64,000 bases of DNA from assembly GCA_002261195.1 (NCBI GenBank), contig MVBO01000053.1, positions 24,904 through 88,903 of the forward strand. The letters run 5' to 3'. Made by a program: the position numbers and the translations under genes. This stretch comes from Bifiguratus adelaidae (lineage: Eukaryota > Mucoromycota > Endogonomycetes > Endogonales). Positions 46,101 through 57,451 of this stretch are shown here, piece by piece. How positions within the stretch are numbered: position 1 is the stretch's first letter; each line of letters begins with the position of its first letter. The notes under the pieces were generated by a model that worked only from the letters and a program-made list of their open reading frames with translations, searched no databases and was not told the origin of the DNA.

Positions 46101-49100
46101 GACAGCCCGCCAAGCAAAGCTCAAGATGACTTGATGTTTCGGTCCCCGGTCGGTACTGCCCGCGCCGCCTTCGTCATCGATGAGCGCATCAATAGCTTCC
46201 TCCATCTCGCGAAACGATGAAGGGACATTGCCCTCGGGCGATGGATTCGACAAGATCTCCATGACGGCCGACGCGGCTTCATCCACAAGACGTATGGCCC
46301 TCCTGTGTAGCGTGCGCCACTCATCGAGATGATCCAAAACCAGACTGTCTCTGTAGTCTATTCCTCGGAACAGGTAAGCGGTGGCTGACAAAATGCCGTG
46401 CATGGGATGATGCTCGGCTGCTTTGAGCATGTCCGTTCGAGCCTCATTGATGTGAAACTCAACAAAGTCGAGCAAGCGACGAGCAAAAGCGATTGGCGCA
46501 ACGTCTTCCACCGCGCCATCACTGTATTTGCCTTTCTCGCCTTTGTGCACCTGTAGGGGCATGTTGCAACCGACGACGTATTTTGTGTAGACAAGCCTGA
46601 AAATGAAGGCACCGGATTCGCTCTCACCCGCTCGACCTCCCTTCATCAAGTGCAGAGCCCAATGAAGTAGATCCTGGACGGACTCAACACTGTCCACTTC
46701 GGGAAAGGGCGCTGGAAAGCCTGAAAGGATATCGTAAGCTTGTTGACGATTGTGATCGAAAGGATTGGCCAGGGTGGAAATCAGAAGCTTGACATTACGT
46801 CCGGTAAAGATAGGTATCTTGAAGGGTAGCACAGGCTTGTGATCGAAGCCGACGGGCATTGGCAATTCGGTACTGCCAAAGAGCGAAATGAGAAGAGCAA
46901 ACATCCGTAAGGCGGTTGCTACTCGTTGATAAGAAGCACCAGGGTATATAGAAGCCATCAGAAAGTCAATGAACCAATTCAACCATTTCTCGACCATGGC
47001 GATCTTCTCTTGCGTTCGATTCAAGCTCTCATTGACCTTGTTTATGTCGCCATCTACTTTGTTATCCTTAACGCCTTTAGCATGTGCAGTGGACGAGTCC
47101 TTATCCTTGATATAGACAAACAGATTGGCTCGGAGTCGCGTGAGAAAGCGCTGCATGCTAGAATAGAATTTTTGTCGAAACTCGGGTGAGGTGCAGTTCA
47201 TGTTGAGGATAAGGAAGGATTTCACGAAATCCAATTGCTCCGTCGTAATCTCAGCCGTCGATTTGTGGGACTCACACACCAATCCCAAGGCATCTATGCG
47301 TAGTTGAGGATCGATACTCTCCGCTGCAGCTTGAATGTCGAAGGACGATGCCCAAACTTGTTCCTGCCCCTTCTCCTGTTCCAGATCCATGCTCTTGCCC
47401 ACCTTAAGTGTAGATATTGTAGCATGTAAAACGTTGGAATGCTTTTGCGAGGCAATGGCAGAGAGCAAGCTCGTATAAGATGACGGAACCAGGTTGAAGA
47501 GCTCGGGCAAGAGGAATTGAGCAATGTGCTTGCAAACGTCGACGTCCTCTGTGACCATGGCCTGAGCAATGGGCTTTATCCAGAGAGCCTTCCATGCCGC
47601 AATGACATCTGGATCAGCGGGATCTTGAAGAGTCATTTTGTCCTTTTTGTTCTTTTTCTCCGTGCCGCTATTGTCTGGCATCGCTTTGGGTGTCTTCGGT
47701 ATCAGTTCCTCCAATCGCAGGGTCAGGAATGACACAAGCAGAAGGCTGACCTTGGTCGCGAATCCTGAATCGGTGAAAACGCTGGCCATACGGGCAATAA
47801 AATTAGGTTGTACTCTAAAGAATATGTTTGTGCCGATTTTGGGTAGTAGTATATGTAGTAATGCGTATTTAACCTTGCGGTATCGATCCATTTGCAAAAG
47901 TCGCGCGGCAAGACCTTGTAAAAATTCGATGTAATCTCCTTGCCGTTCCAACAGCCTGGCCTTGGTTTCTAATAGCTTCAGCAACTCCCCAAAGATAGAT
48001 CGGACCTTGTGTTGCATGGCCTCTATAGGGTCGTCCCAGTAGTCCCAGACATAGTTTAACAGGACATTAATCATGTCTGCAGGCAGCATGTCTTCCAACA
48101 GCGCTTCCCCATCACCGTCAACGCCGTGCTTGTCAATATGAAATATGCCGGTGGACCTCGACAAACAAATTGAGACGGATTCAAAGGCAAGAACTTTGGT
48201 TTGTTGATCAAGATTGTGGTTATCGCAAATTCGGCATACGGCGAGTAGCAAGAATTTCAAGAGAGTGTATCTGCCGGACGCCATGGAGGAGACGGGGAGA
48301 TCGATGTGTGACAAAGTTTGTTTCTTCACCTGTACTTGAGCCAAAAGTATACTGTCTTGAAGGTTGGTGAGAAGACCGCGGACGAGACTGAGCACTGGTG
48401 CATCGTCTGCGGACCAGCCAGGTAAGCCTATCAGAGTTACTGGTATTGTCAGGCCAAATTCGATGGAGCTCTCTTGCAGAAAGAATGTGGAAAAGACTCT
48501 GCCCCCAACTTGTTGACTGCTAGCTGACAGGTCATACAAGGAGGCAACAATCTGACCAGCCAATTGCGAACATTCTTTGGCATACACTTGGGTGTTATCA
48601 AGGAGATGAATGCAATCTTGCAGTAATGGCTCGATCCACCCGGTGCGGCTTCTGTTGGCATACACCTCTTGAATTATGGGCTGAAACTGGCCTCCAAAAC
48701 GTGTCAAAAGAGAAAGCAACGTCTTGAGCAACATGCGAATATCATCCATGCGCTGATTCAGTTCAATACTATCCACGGAAGAAGGCACGACATCCAGTCC
48801 TTGAAAATGGTCGCATGCCGTATGCAATCGCTCACTGAGGAAGCGTCCAGAATCCAGCGCCTGTTTCTCTACCACCTGCATGCCAAATGCAAAATCAAGG
48901 CAATTGTAAATGGCAAACGCTTTTTGAGCGTCGCGTTGAGCAGGAATCCAATCTTGACCTTGTATAAACGCCGCAAAGATGTCATCAAACACGTGGCTTG
49001 ATGGACATGTTCGATGGCAATAGTCGAGTGATGTGAGACAGTGTCGTCGGGGTACAGCGTCACCAGCACTGAAATAACACGCGGCCAGTATGGGAAAGAC

Positions 49101-49431
49101 CACCTCCTCCACTTGCCGTTTACCTTCCGCATTCTCGGGTTGATTCAAGAGCGCACCAAGCGCATTTTCTAGATCCAAATGAGCTTGACGACTACTGCGA
49201 CCGTTTGTCCAACTTACCCACACCCTTGAGTTGTACACTTTGATCTGCCCATTCTAATCCTTTCGCGTCCAGCAATTGTACAGCGGCCGTCGTCACCGGC
49301 AACAACGCAGCATGCGTACGCTGTTCCCTCCATTCAGAATAGTAATCGTGCCAGTGTTGACCTAATTGAATAGGTTTACGCTGACTCTTTTCTGCGTTCC
49401 GAGCCTTGTTCAAAAAGCCCATATATAACAA
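43127..49431 (-). CDS. TRM732: THADA / Trm732 (DUF2428) tRNA methylation partner
   Basis: The largest gene here, about 1,900 residues in several exons, with a main exon of some 3.7 kb (about 45530-49180). The helical-repeat protein carries the DUF2428 region (HQVILSFAWRAVKEASTLLG), YDILSGFPAPFPEVDSVE upstream of it, and RNCSVMLFSALVQRTFG with TAREFFSRFPSLHPYLLKEL downstream, all typical of THADA. Yeast Trm732 works with Trm7 in 2'-O-methylation of tRNA position 32. The first exon (49431 or 49422) joins the main one by a 49-nt intron giving GVENALGALLNQPE. The downstream 42763-43126 gap shows no gene. Confidence 0.9.
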
Positions 49432-49498
49432 AAGAGAATTTTTTTGTCTCTATATGCGCTTCACTCATACAGTCAGTGTCTATTATGGGATGGATGTT

Positions 49499-51300
49499 CT
49501 ATTCTAGAGTACGTTTAAGATCAAGATAGATTTCATATAGCTGTAGGAACCGTTGGAGTAGTCGATAATTCCACCAGCATTCGAGCCAACATATCCAATT
49601 GCTTATGCTGAACCATCGGGAAATGGCTGACAAAGATTGCGTCCGTTGCTGGCAATCTTCGTAGAGGGCTCTGGCGCAATATTGGCCGAGAATTACATAG
49701 GTCTTGTGTCCTGTGCCATTACCATGCGTGTCTTTGGTGGCTTTTCTCAACAATTCGTCCACACTTCTCAGGAGATCGTTCGTTTTGAGAAGCAAGAGGA
49801 CAAGTCGAGGCATCTTGCTGAGCAGGTCGGCGACTTCGAAAAGGAAGCTGAAGGCACCTTCGGCAATCTTGTCGACTTCGTCTTGACTGCGGATAGAAGA
49901 TAGATCGGCACCGGAAATGGTGTCCCAGGTACGTCCGGTCATGATGCAGGCAAACACTCTGTAGGCTTCGGTACCGCCCACCAGCCGAGAGTATTTTTCA
50001 ATGTCTTTTTCTTTCCCATTAATGAGCGCAATCCAGAGGTGAGAATAGTCGAGTCGAAGTTTTTCTGTAAGGGTGCGGTAGAGGCCATGATCGAGGAGGA
50101 CAATCTCGAAATTCTTGGAGCTGCGGGTGTCGGGTGTTTTTGGTCGAATGAGGATGTTGCCAGGATCTGAAGCAATTTGAGTAGGCATTACAAGGATTAG
50201 ATCATTAAGCCATCACTTACGAGGATCGCAGTGCACGAAACCATGGATATGAATCATTTCGGCAAAAATGCGCGATAGCTCGGATGAGATTGCATTTGGA
50301 TCAATGTTGTGTTTTTGCAGATATTCGAAATTATCTAATCGATCGCCATCAATAACTAGAGGGCTAATCTTTAGCACGCGTAAAGAACACTCAAAGGCAA
50401 CTCACATTCCATGCAGAGGATTCTCCGTTTTGCCCAAATGATGTCCGGGATCTTTAGAGCACGCTTCTTACTCTCCGGGCGGGCATTAGGTCCAAAGAAA
50501 TTCTCCTGCACCGTTTTTGCATTTTTAGCCTCGCGGACAAAGTCCAATTCCTGAGGTAGACTCTCCTTCATCTCGTCTGCCAACCATTCAAAACCAAAAT
50601 CCGGGAAGATACGCTTCACTGTTTTTATGATGATCTCCACGGTTTTCATGTCGATCACGGAAAACTCGTCCAAGTAAGGATGCTGTATCTTGATAGCCAC
50701 CTTTTGTCCCGTGGATCGTAAGGTGGCTCGGTGTACCTGAGCCAAGGATGCCACGCCGATAGGCTCTGGATCAAATTCGGAGCAAATCTGATCGAGAGGT
50801 GCATGCATGTCAGTTAGAAAGAGCTTCTCCACATCCGCTTGGCTAGTTGCCGGGCATCGATCTTGTAAAGGCTCCATCGTCGTGGTCCATTCGGGAGGCA
50901 ACAGATAGACCATGGCAGCCACATGCTGTCCTAGCTTGATATAGATACCTCCGTTCTTGGTCAAGGCTTCCCTCACACGTTCCGCTGAACGCTTATGACA
51001 CGCCTTCTTGGCCAACTCCTTCTCCCCCTCGCTTGCGTATTGCCGTGACAAAGTCAGCTTGTAATCTATCCCGAGAACCACCCCCACAGCGCCAGCTCGA
51101 GCACAACGTTCAACCGCCTGGACAACATGTCGAAAAGGATCAATGGTGTAGTAGCATCCGACACCAATCACCGCGACCGAGCCAATCGTGATAAGCTTTG
51201 GACTACGCTGGTAAGGCTTTCGTAGTGTAGCTACTTGCAGGACAGGTGATGTTGCATAGCGTCGCTGGATTGGGACAAGCCTACAGCAACGACGCAGCAT
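49499..51300 (-). CDS. MCP2: ADCK1/MCP2-type atypical kinase (ABC1/COQ8 family), mitochondrial
   Basis: Several exons encode about 550 residues. The start at 51300 gives MLRRCCRLVPIQRRYATSP, an Arg-rich, acid-free mitochondrial presequence. The ABC1-family KxGQ motif is present as GGIYIKLGQHVAAM, followed by LQDRCPATS, PIGVASLAQVHRA (A-rich loop), KVAIKIQHPYL, QELDFVREAKNA, the catalytic-loop region HGFVHCDPR and the metal-binding Asp in FEIVLLDHGLYR. GGIYIKLGQH and the LDHGLYR region favour the ADCK1/Mcp2 branch over Coq8. This branch influences coenzyme Q distribution and mitochondrial membrane homeostasis in other organisms. It is divergent from the TPT gene with 66 bp between the start codons. 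Confidence 0.88.
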
Positions 51301-51321
51301 TGTCGGAGTGACAAATAGCTG

Positions 51322-51366
51322 CAATTGATCCACCCTTTCTCTCTCGCTCTCTCTTCCTCTTTCACG
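51322..51366 (+). promoter_or_regulatory. Pyrimidine-rich leader between divergent ADCK1 and TPT genes
   Basis: CTTTCTCTCTCGCTCTCTCT and further CT-rich sequence fill most of the 66 bp between the two start codons and run into the TPT start. The bidirectional promoter must lie in or overlap this stretch. Confidence 0.4.
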
Positions 51367-52654
51367 ATGGCAGAAGGGGCAGCCATGACAGACATGCCTT
51401 CTGCGCATCCACCGCATGCGCCTAGTTTGCGTGCAGAGAAGCCAGTCTCCATTCGCATTCACCATCCTGATCAACCACTTCCCAATCTAAAGTCTACATC
51501 ATCCTCCATTACACAAAACGTCGTCTACATCCTCGCATGGTACTTCTTCTCCACGTCGCTCTCACTATACAACAAGAACCTAATGGGTAAAGATCGCTTC
51601 AATCTTCACTTTCCGCTCATGTTGAGTGCGATGCATACTGGACTTCACGCTGTTCTCACGACCCTCATGATGCTCTTTGGTAAGGAGCATTGGCGGGGTA
51701 GCACCTCACAAGGGATCAGTCTCTATAATTACGTCTTCAAAGTGGTAGGTATGGCGATGTATCCGTTGGATTGGACACTGAAATGTCCAAGGTACCGTGT
51801 GGGATTGCGGCTGCCCTGGAAATTTGCTTTGCAAACGCCTCCCTCATCTACATTACGCTCACTTTTTATACCATGGTCAAGTCCTCCACGCCCATCTTCG
51901 TCCTTGTTTTTTCTTTCTTGTTTGGTCTGGAACGCCCCAAGAGTAAGCTCATTCTCATCATTTCCGTTATGGTGATTGGCGTCATTTTGACGGTGCGTGG
52001 AGAGACGCAATTCGATTTGTTCGGGTTTGTACTTGTCGGCCTAGCGACGGTGATTTCTGGACTACGTTGGACGATGACTCAAATTTTATTGCAAGCGGAT
52101 CGCTTAGGGATGAACAATCCAGTCGCAACGCTCTTTTATCTCTCACCGGTCATGTTTGTGACCATGCTGATCCTGAGTTTGTCCTTGGAGGATGTGTTTA
52201 CGCAAATTCGGACAAGCGAGCATTTTGCGACGCTTCAGCTGTCTTTGGAAACCATTGGATTGATGTGGATTGGTGGTCTGTTAGGTAGGTGTCCGCCGTT
52301 AGAGTCTGGTATCGCTTATGCTCACGCGCGTACGTAGCCTTTGCCATGACCTTGGCTGAATTCTACCTGATCAAGAACACAAACACGGTGACCTTGAGTG
52401 TAGCGGGCGTGTCCAAGGAAATTGTGGTGATTGCGCTCTCTGTCATGATCTACGGTGATGAACTGACAGGCGTGAATTTATTAGGGTGAGTATTCTTCTA
52501 CCAGTTTGCGACGCTAGACTGACTCATTGTTCATTTTAGCTTGGTTGTGTCCATATCCGGGATATTGGCATACAATTATTACAAGTTCTCAAAGAGTAGT
52601 CGCGGTCATTATCGGTCTCTATCTCGAGGATCGCAAAAGGTGTTGGATGTATGA
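51367..52654 (+). CDS. TPT/SLC35-family sugar-phosphate or nucleotide-sugar transporter
   Basis: A multi-exon gene of about 370 residues. After a Pro/His-rich start, helices follow, with WYFFSTSLSLYNKNLMGKDR, FPLMLSAMHTGLHAVLTTLM, the strongly conserved ASLIYITLTFYTMVKSSTPI and the LFLGLE-like turn FSFLFGLERPK. Next come LRWTMTQILLQ, a loop, and VAGVSKEIVVIALSVMIYGD near the C-terminus. This is the triose-phosphate-translocator branch, close to SLC35C2-like fungal proteins in the Golgi or ER. The substrate cannot be told from sequence. The VVPCGIAAALEICFANAS block is completed only when the 48-nt intron after FKV is removed. Confidence 0.88.
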
Positions 52655-52742
52655 TCCCCCACCTCTTGTATTTATACAGCATGTGCCATAGAATGTTCGA
52701 TACCCCTAGTCAGTCCCCGCTCTGTTTATTCTAGTCTACCGC

Positions 52743-54208
52743 TCAAGAGTTTGGGGTGCGTGCCCGCCTTCCTGGGGCAGCAGGGCGTTTAAACCCAGGT
52801 TTGGACCCTAACAGGGGTTGCGCTGGTTCAGTGGGTCCCATCTCGTTGCTGATATGGTCCGCTGTGAGATCATGAGGATCGCTCGTTTCGAGCTTGCGTA
52901 CAATACGAAGTCCAATCTCGTCCGCTGCTACCGAGCAGACAACGGCCTTGGCGGAGCTATACACCATACGTTCCTTGATCTTGCTTCCCAAAGGACAGGT
53001 ATAAATAAACAATACAGCAGGACGTTCCGTCGAGTCTTGGTGTGCGCCGCTGGTGTAGAATGTGAACCGCGGACTGTCCGCAGGTACCGATTTACTTAGG
53101 TCTGACGGCGACACATTGGTTGCTTTATCGAGGTAAATTTCTTCCTTTTTGACGTCGATAGCCTACAAAAGAACAGGATTAATAATGAGACTTGACTTGT
53201 AAGGAAGGCTTATCGCATTACCAGTGACACATAATTGTTACGACCGGACGATTCAGTCTTGGATAGTCCCTCAAGAGCAGACTTGGCGTCGTCGGATAAA
53301 GGAAAGGCAACCCCAGCCGCGTACGTCTTTTTGGCTTGCGTTCCTTGAGGAGTGTAGGACGCACTCTGAGTCTACAAGTACACACTGAGCTCCCTTGTCA
53401 ATCAGTGCGCCAAAATACTACCTCTGCAGCTTTGACTTCGGCAAGATCGCGTTCGCGTTGAGTTAAGGGTGCTTCAGCCTTCTGATGTTTGAGATGAAGA
53501 CGATAGCCTTCAAGCGAAAACTCTTCCTATAGCCAGTAACATCAGCCTGAACTTGCGGACGCTATTATGCAGTTCTAGTACTGACCTTGGTGGTGCCGTA
53601 CACTACCTCACGCAAACCGCTTTCACCCCACTCACGTTTCAGAGTGGCTCTTGTAGAGGCATAAATCATCTTGTCTCGTATTTTCGCGCCGTCGGGAACG
53701 TAGCAGAGAAGAATCCAGGAAGCGGCAGAAGATGTTTCCGATGGTGACTCGCCCGGCAAGGGGGCAGACGCTTGTACTTCAGCACCAGGATCCAATCGGT
53801 AAAAGATGTAGGTGGGTGTTTTGTCTGGTAGGAATGCTTGTACACGGTCGAAGTCTATGTACGTATGTCGAAGAAGCGTGAGCGAGAGTGATGTGAGCAC
53901 GTAGAAATCAAGTGATCGTGCTCATTACCTTCTTCCCAGTTACCCTTTACATTTTCAACGCCATCCGCCTCTAAGACCTCTGTCATTGTGCAAAACAAAC
54001 GATATGCCGTGAGTGCCAAATCATGGACCCCTCTCAACTTTCACAACTCACCGTTAACGATAGAGACTCGAATGAATCGCACCTGGTCTCCCGACACAGC
54101 TTCAGCGAACGTCTTTGCCAGTTCATCAGAGACTGTTTACGGACAAGGACAGAAGGACCATCATCGTTAGCCAGTGTTTGGATAGCGCTAGTGCGCGCAA
54201 CAAGCCAT
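52743..54208 (-). CDS. TWF1: Twinfilin (two ADF-H domains)
   Basis: A multi-exon gene of about 330 residues. The first ADF-H domain includes LAKTFAEAVSGDQVRFIRVS, then FLPDKTPTYIFYRLDP, ILLCYVPDGAKIRDKMIYAS and GESGLREVVYGTTKEE. The second includes RNNYVSLAIDVKKEEIYL, FTFYTSGAH, AVLFIYTCPLGSKIKERMVY and IGLRIVRKLETSDPHDLT. The tail ends in a basic, Pro-rich segment that resembles the capping-protein and lipid-binding tail of twinfilins. The protein binds actin monomers and depolymerises filament ends. The first exon is uncertain: a tiny exon with an ATG at 54208-54206 joined to SDELAKTF fits the phase, but its donor is weak. Confidence 0.9.
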
Positions 54209-54221
54209 CAGCGTAACTCCT

Positions 54222-54518
54222 TTGAACACGTACCCGAAATTCCACTTTGATGCGACATGCTTACGAGGCAAAGAGCTGCTGAAAGCTATACTCGATATCG
54301 CACTTTCTGCAGAGTTGCCAAGGTCTAATCAGCGGGCACCAGGGAGCACTCTAGGACACTATAATCCAGATACGCTGTTCAGAGCAACCGATGGTGTCTC
54401 CCATATTTGCCAGTATATTGTGACTGTTCTACAGACGTCATTCAACAAGCCATTGTTGCGTGAGCTAAAGGTACGTTTGAGCGACATTGACCTGGATTCA
54501 TGGCTAGATCCAAATTGA
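54222..54518 (+). other. Orphan open frame beside twinfilin
   Basis: An open frame of about 98 codons without an ATG start. Its product is protein-like in composition (RGKELLKAILDIALSAELPR, VSHICQYIVTVLQTSFNKPL, ELKVRLSDIDLDSWLDPN). It could be the last exon of a gene whose first exon overlaps twinfilin on the other strand, or a gene fragment. No upstream exon with a proper splice site was found. Confidence 0.3.
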
Positions 54519-54550
54519 AGCTAGCAATTGAATTAGGCTGGATGTGTGGG

Positions 54551-55067
54551 CTAGTAACTCTTGTAATTGAATGTGTCCTCGACAGTACATTTTTGTAATA
54601 CATATAGATCACAAGACATTGGATGTGGATACTCTGATGCTGCACGACATAAACAATGCTCAATATGACCACAAATATCGAGCACATTGATGGCGACTGC
54701 CCTGTCTCTACAATAAACGCGACTTTGATCTTCCTTCCATACTTTCCCTAGATTAAAGGGGCCATGACAGGCTCGTTCTTGTTTAAGAGGACATTTGGAA
54801 GTGCAATCACCGCCATCAAAAGGAACTTTTCACTCATGTAAGCGGATCGTAGGCGAATGGCGAAATTACTGGCTGATGGTCGTTCTCGTTGCTTTTTACG
54901 ACAACACAACCCGAAGGATAGAAGCATTCCCCGCGTAAACAACATTGGGTGCAACATTCCAAGCCTTCTTCGCAAGCTTGATGAAGATCTCTACATCCAT
55001 GTATGAGGAGCAGTGAACAGCATATGAGCAATGCCGTCTTCCAGAGATGCATGATTGAACGTGACAT
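54551..55067 (-). CDS. Probable small secreted cysteine-rich protein, splice uncertain
   Basis: The first part starts at 55067. It has a clear signal peptide (MSRSIMHLWKTALLICCSLL) and eight cysteines spaced C-C-CC-CC-C-C, a knottin-like arrangement found in disulfide-rich proteins of very different functions. Downstream on the same strand, about 93 codons are open without an ATG, down to a TAG at 54551-54553. They carry nine more cysteines (VPFDGGDCTSKCPLKQERAC, VYCRDRAV, DICGHIEHCLC, SCDLYVLQKC). A splice between them is likely, but the best acceptor does not match the best donor in phase. If unspliced, the protein is 77 residues ending near 54834. Function unknown; an extracellular role is inferred. 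Confidence 0.45.
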
Positions 55068-57389
55068 TTAATCAAGAACAATTGCCGTTAGACAAAATGC
55101 AAGAAGACAGGTAGCAAAGGCGAGGATGACGGTCACGGGAGTAGGCTGATTATTGAGCGAAACTTATGCATCTTGTCGAAAACGCCAAACCAAAGGGCAT
55201 CACCGCATTGCATTTCCATGACGTCGTCACAACTGGCGTTGGCGTTGATCTGGTGGCGTTCATCAGACAATTGCCGCCCAAAGTCCAAATTTGGAATGCA
55301 ATTGGGATTCTAGGTTTTCGGCTTCCTATTCGATGCTTTGCATCTGGGCTACACGCGCTACGTCGCAGAATTTGAGTGAAGCAACAGCCCATATTGGGGT
55401 TTCACCACTTGTATAGTCCACAATGGTTAGTGCCAATTTGCGCATCGAGGACGTGTATGTCTTCGTTCTTGGTGGATTGCTTCAACTGTGAAAACGCTCT
55501 TCTGATTATGGCTGCAATTTAAACATACCTTGATTCAATTTGAAAATACAACACTTGTGCATCAAGGTAAACGGTTTTGTGCCCAAGAACTCTTTGCTGA
55601 TGGCCCGTAGGTGCTAAGATGCGTGAATCATATGAAGTTTTAGGGAAGCACTAGCAAGGCCTACGCAGAAGTTGCCTGATTGCGATCAAGGTTGTCATGA
55701 TAGATGGATCTATCATTAGCAGCTATCCTTCAGACCAAATTTTTCACAAGCTCCTCCGGATGATGACCCGGACCTGTTAATGTTACGCTTCAAACAGAGT
55801 GTACCTTGCAGCGAGATTTCGTAGCAGCAAGTAATGATTCGCGCGGGTTTCCCCAACAGCCGACAAGGACGGGAAGATCAACACGGACTTTACAGAGTCA
55901 TGGTCCATGCTGGCAAACTCCATGTAAGCCGTATAGTTCATGTAGCCAGGAAATGGTAGCACAAGGTTAATTCGAGAATATTCGTTTAAGACTTGAACGC
56001 GGCAGATCACTCTTTGATTCTTCACCACGCAACGCGTCTTTATGTGATCCAAAAGTCGTTGTATCTGTACATGGTACTCTGGCAGGAGTAGTAAGGCGTA
56101 AAACGCGTCAAGCGCGTGGTGGAAGTTGCCCAATCTCCTGCCATGTTGCCGTGACTGTGGGAAGGTACCCTGACCTGACGCAGCTTTCGCCGTCACCTTG
56201 AGACTGTGGATCAAGACGTTGAAATAATCATCAACGCCTTTGCTGTCGCCTGTACGTCAAAGGACAGTCCGATGCCTTTAAAAGTGTGGTTGGATGGACA
56301 AATATGGTAGCCTTTCAACCCTTCTGGATATACGCAGCACCCAATATAGAGCGACAAGCTGTCTTAATCACACGCGAACGTCTTTTCATCATCTGTGAGA
56401 CCGCACCAGCTAGGGTAGTTCGTCACTACCTTACGCGGCTGGCACCGATTCCAGCCATCGGAGCCACGTTATACCAGTCGGAAACTTGCTTTCAACTGAT
56501 CCCTGATGTCAATGCTTTTCGGCTGGTCCCTGCACGGTGACAAGTTGCCAAGATCATAACTTGTCACTGGCAGGCCCCACCAAAGTGTGGAACTGGTGTT
56601 ATATCCCTAGGCGGCGGCATCGCAGGGCTGTCGAAACATTCCACCACTCAATCTTCCACATCTAACTTACGCGTTTCAACTCACCACCACTCATCCAAAT
56701 CATTACGACAACTTCTGCACTTTCGCATTTCACATTCTTCTCGGCGGCCAATCACCGACGACAGGTTACATTCCTCTTTTCACTATTGTATTTGTTTCAT
56801 ATTGCGCTTCAAATGTGTTTTGATCTTTCAATACATCAACTTTGCATCAAATTATACACGTCTTCCTTGCCTGACCAAGACTGACCAATAAGCTCTAGAT
56901 GACATGCAATAAAAGGCATCCGTCAGCTCAAAATACCCGAAATACAAACACAAGCATTGGGCTTAGGGACATCGATTTCCAACAGAATCGGCAATTCGGG
57001 GTTTGATTGAAATCACGTGACATCAATTTCTACCGTTTAAGCCATGGCGAGCCTTCCATTCTACATGTGAAATTGTGAGTCATTGTGTGAAAAGGCATTG
57101 TTGACGTAGGGTAAAGCATGGCACACAGATGAGCGCCAAATGCACTCATTGACATGGAGCATCCTATAAGCATTACCTTGTCATCCAATGCTTCAAGACA
57201 ACACACCATCGAACAATCTCTGCTTCCATGCAATCATCCATAAGACCACATGATCTAGATGACATACAACCACAATCCATCGACGCCCTATTTTCCATTC
57301 ATTCCCCGAATTGGAAGATTGCGGGCACATATAAATCATTGCCGATTATCTCATCACCGTGTCTGTATACATTGACCTTCTTCTCCTCC

Positions 57390-57390
<1 letters not shown>
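55068..57390. other. Gene-poor stretch with orphan frames
   Basis: No gene I can name. Frames longer than 80 codons occur at 55150-55392 (-), 55783-56214 (-, product ends in LLLRNLAARYTLFEA; the frame stays open a little further upstream) and about 56230-56540 (+, FQPFWIYAAPNIERQAVLIT, no ATG at its start). None has a familiar motif. The two larger ones lie end to end on opposite strands. The part from 56545 to 57390 is AT-richer and holds no convincing frame; its right end is the SFC1 promoter. Confidence 0.4.

Positions 57391-57393
<3 letters not shown>

Positions 57394-57430
<37 letters not shown>
57394..57430 (+). repeat. (CT)n microsatellite in the SFC1 leader
   Basis: An almost perfect run of CT repeats with one G interruption, ending about 22 bp before the SFC1 start codon at 57452. 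It is therefore in the 5' leader or core promoter. Confidence 0.85.
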
Positions 57431-57432
<2 letters not shown>

Positions 57433-57451
57433 GACTTGCACATTCTCAACC

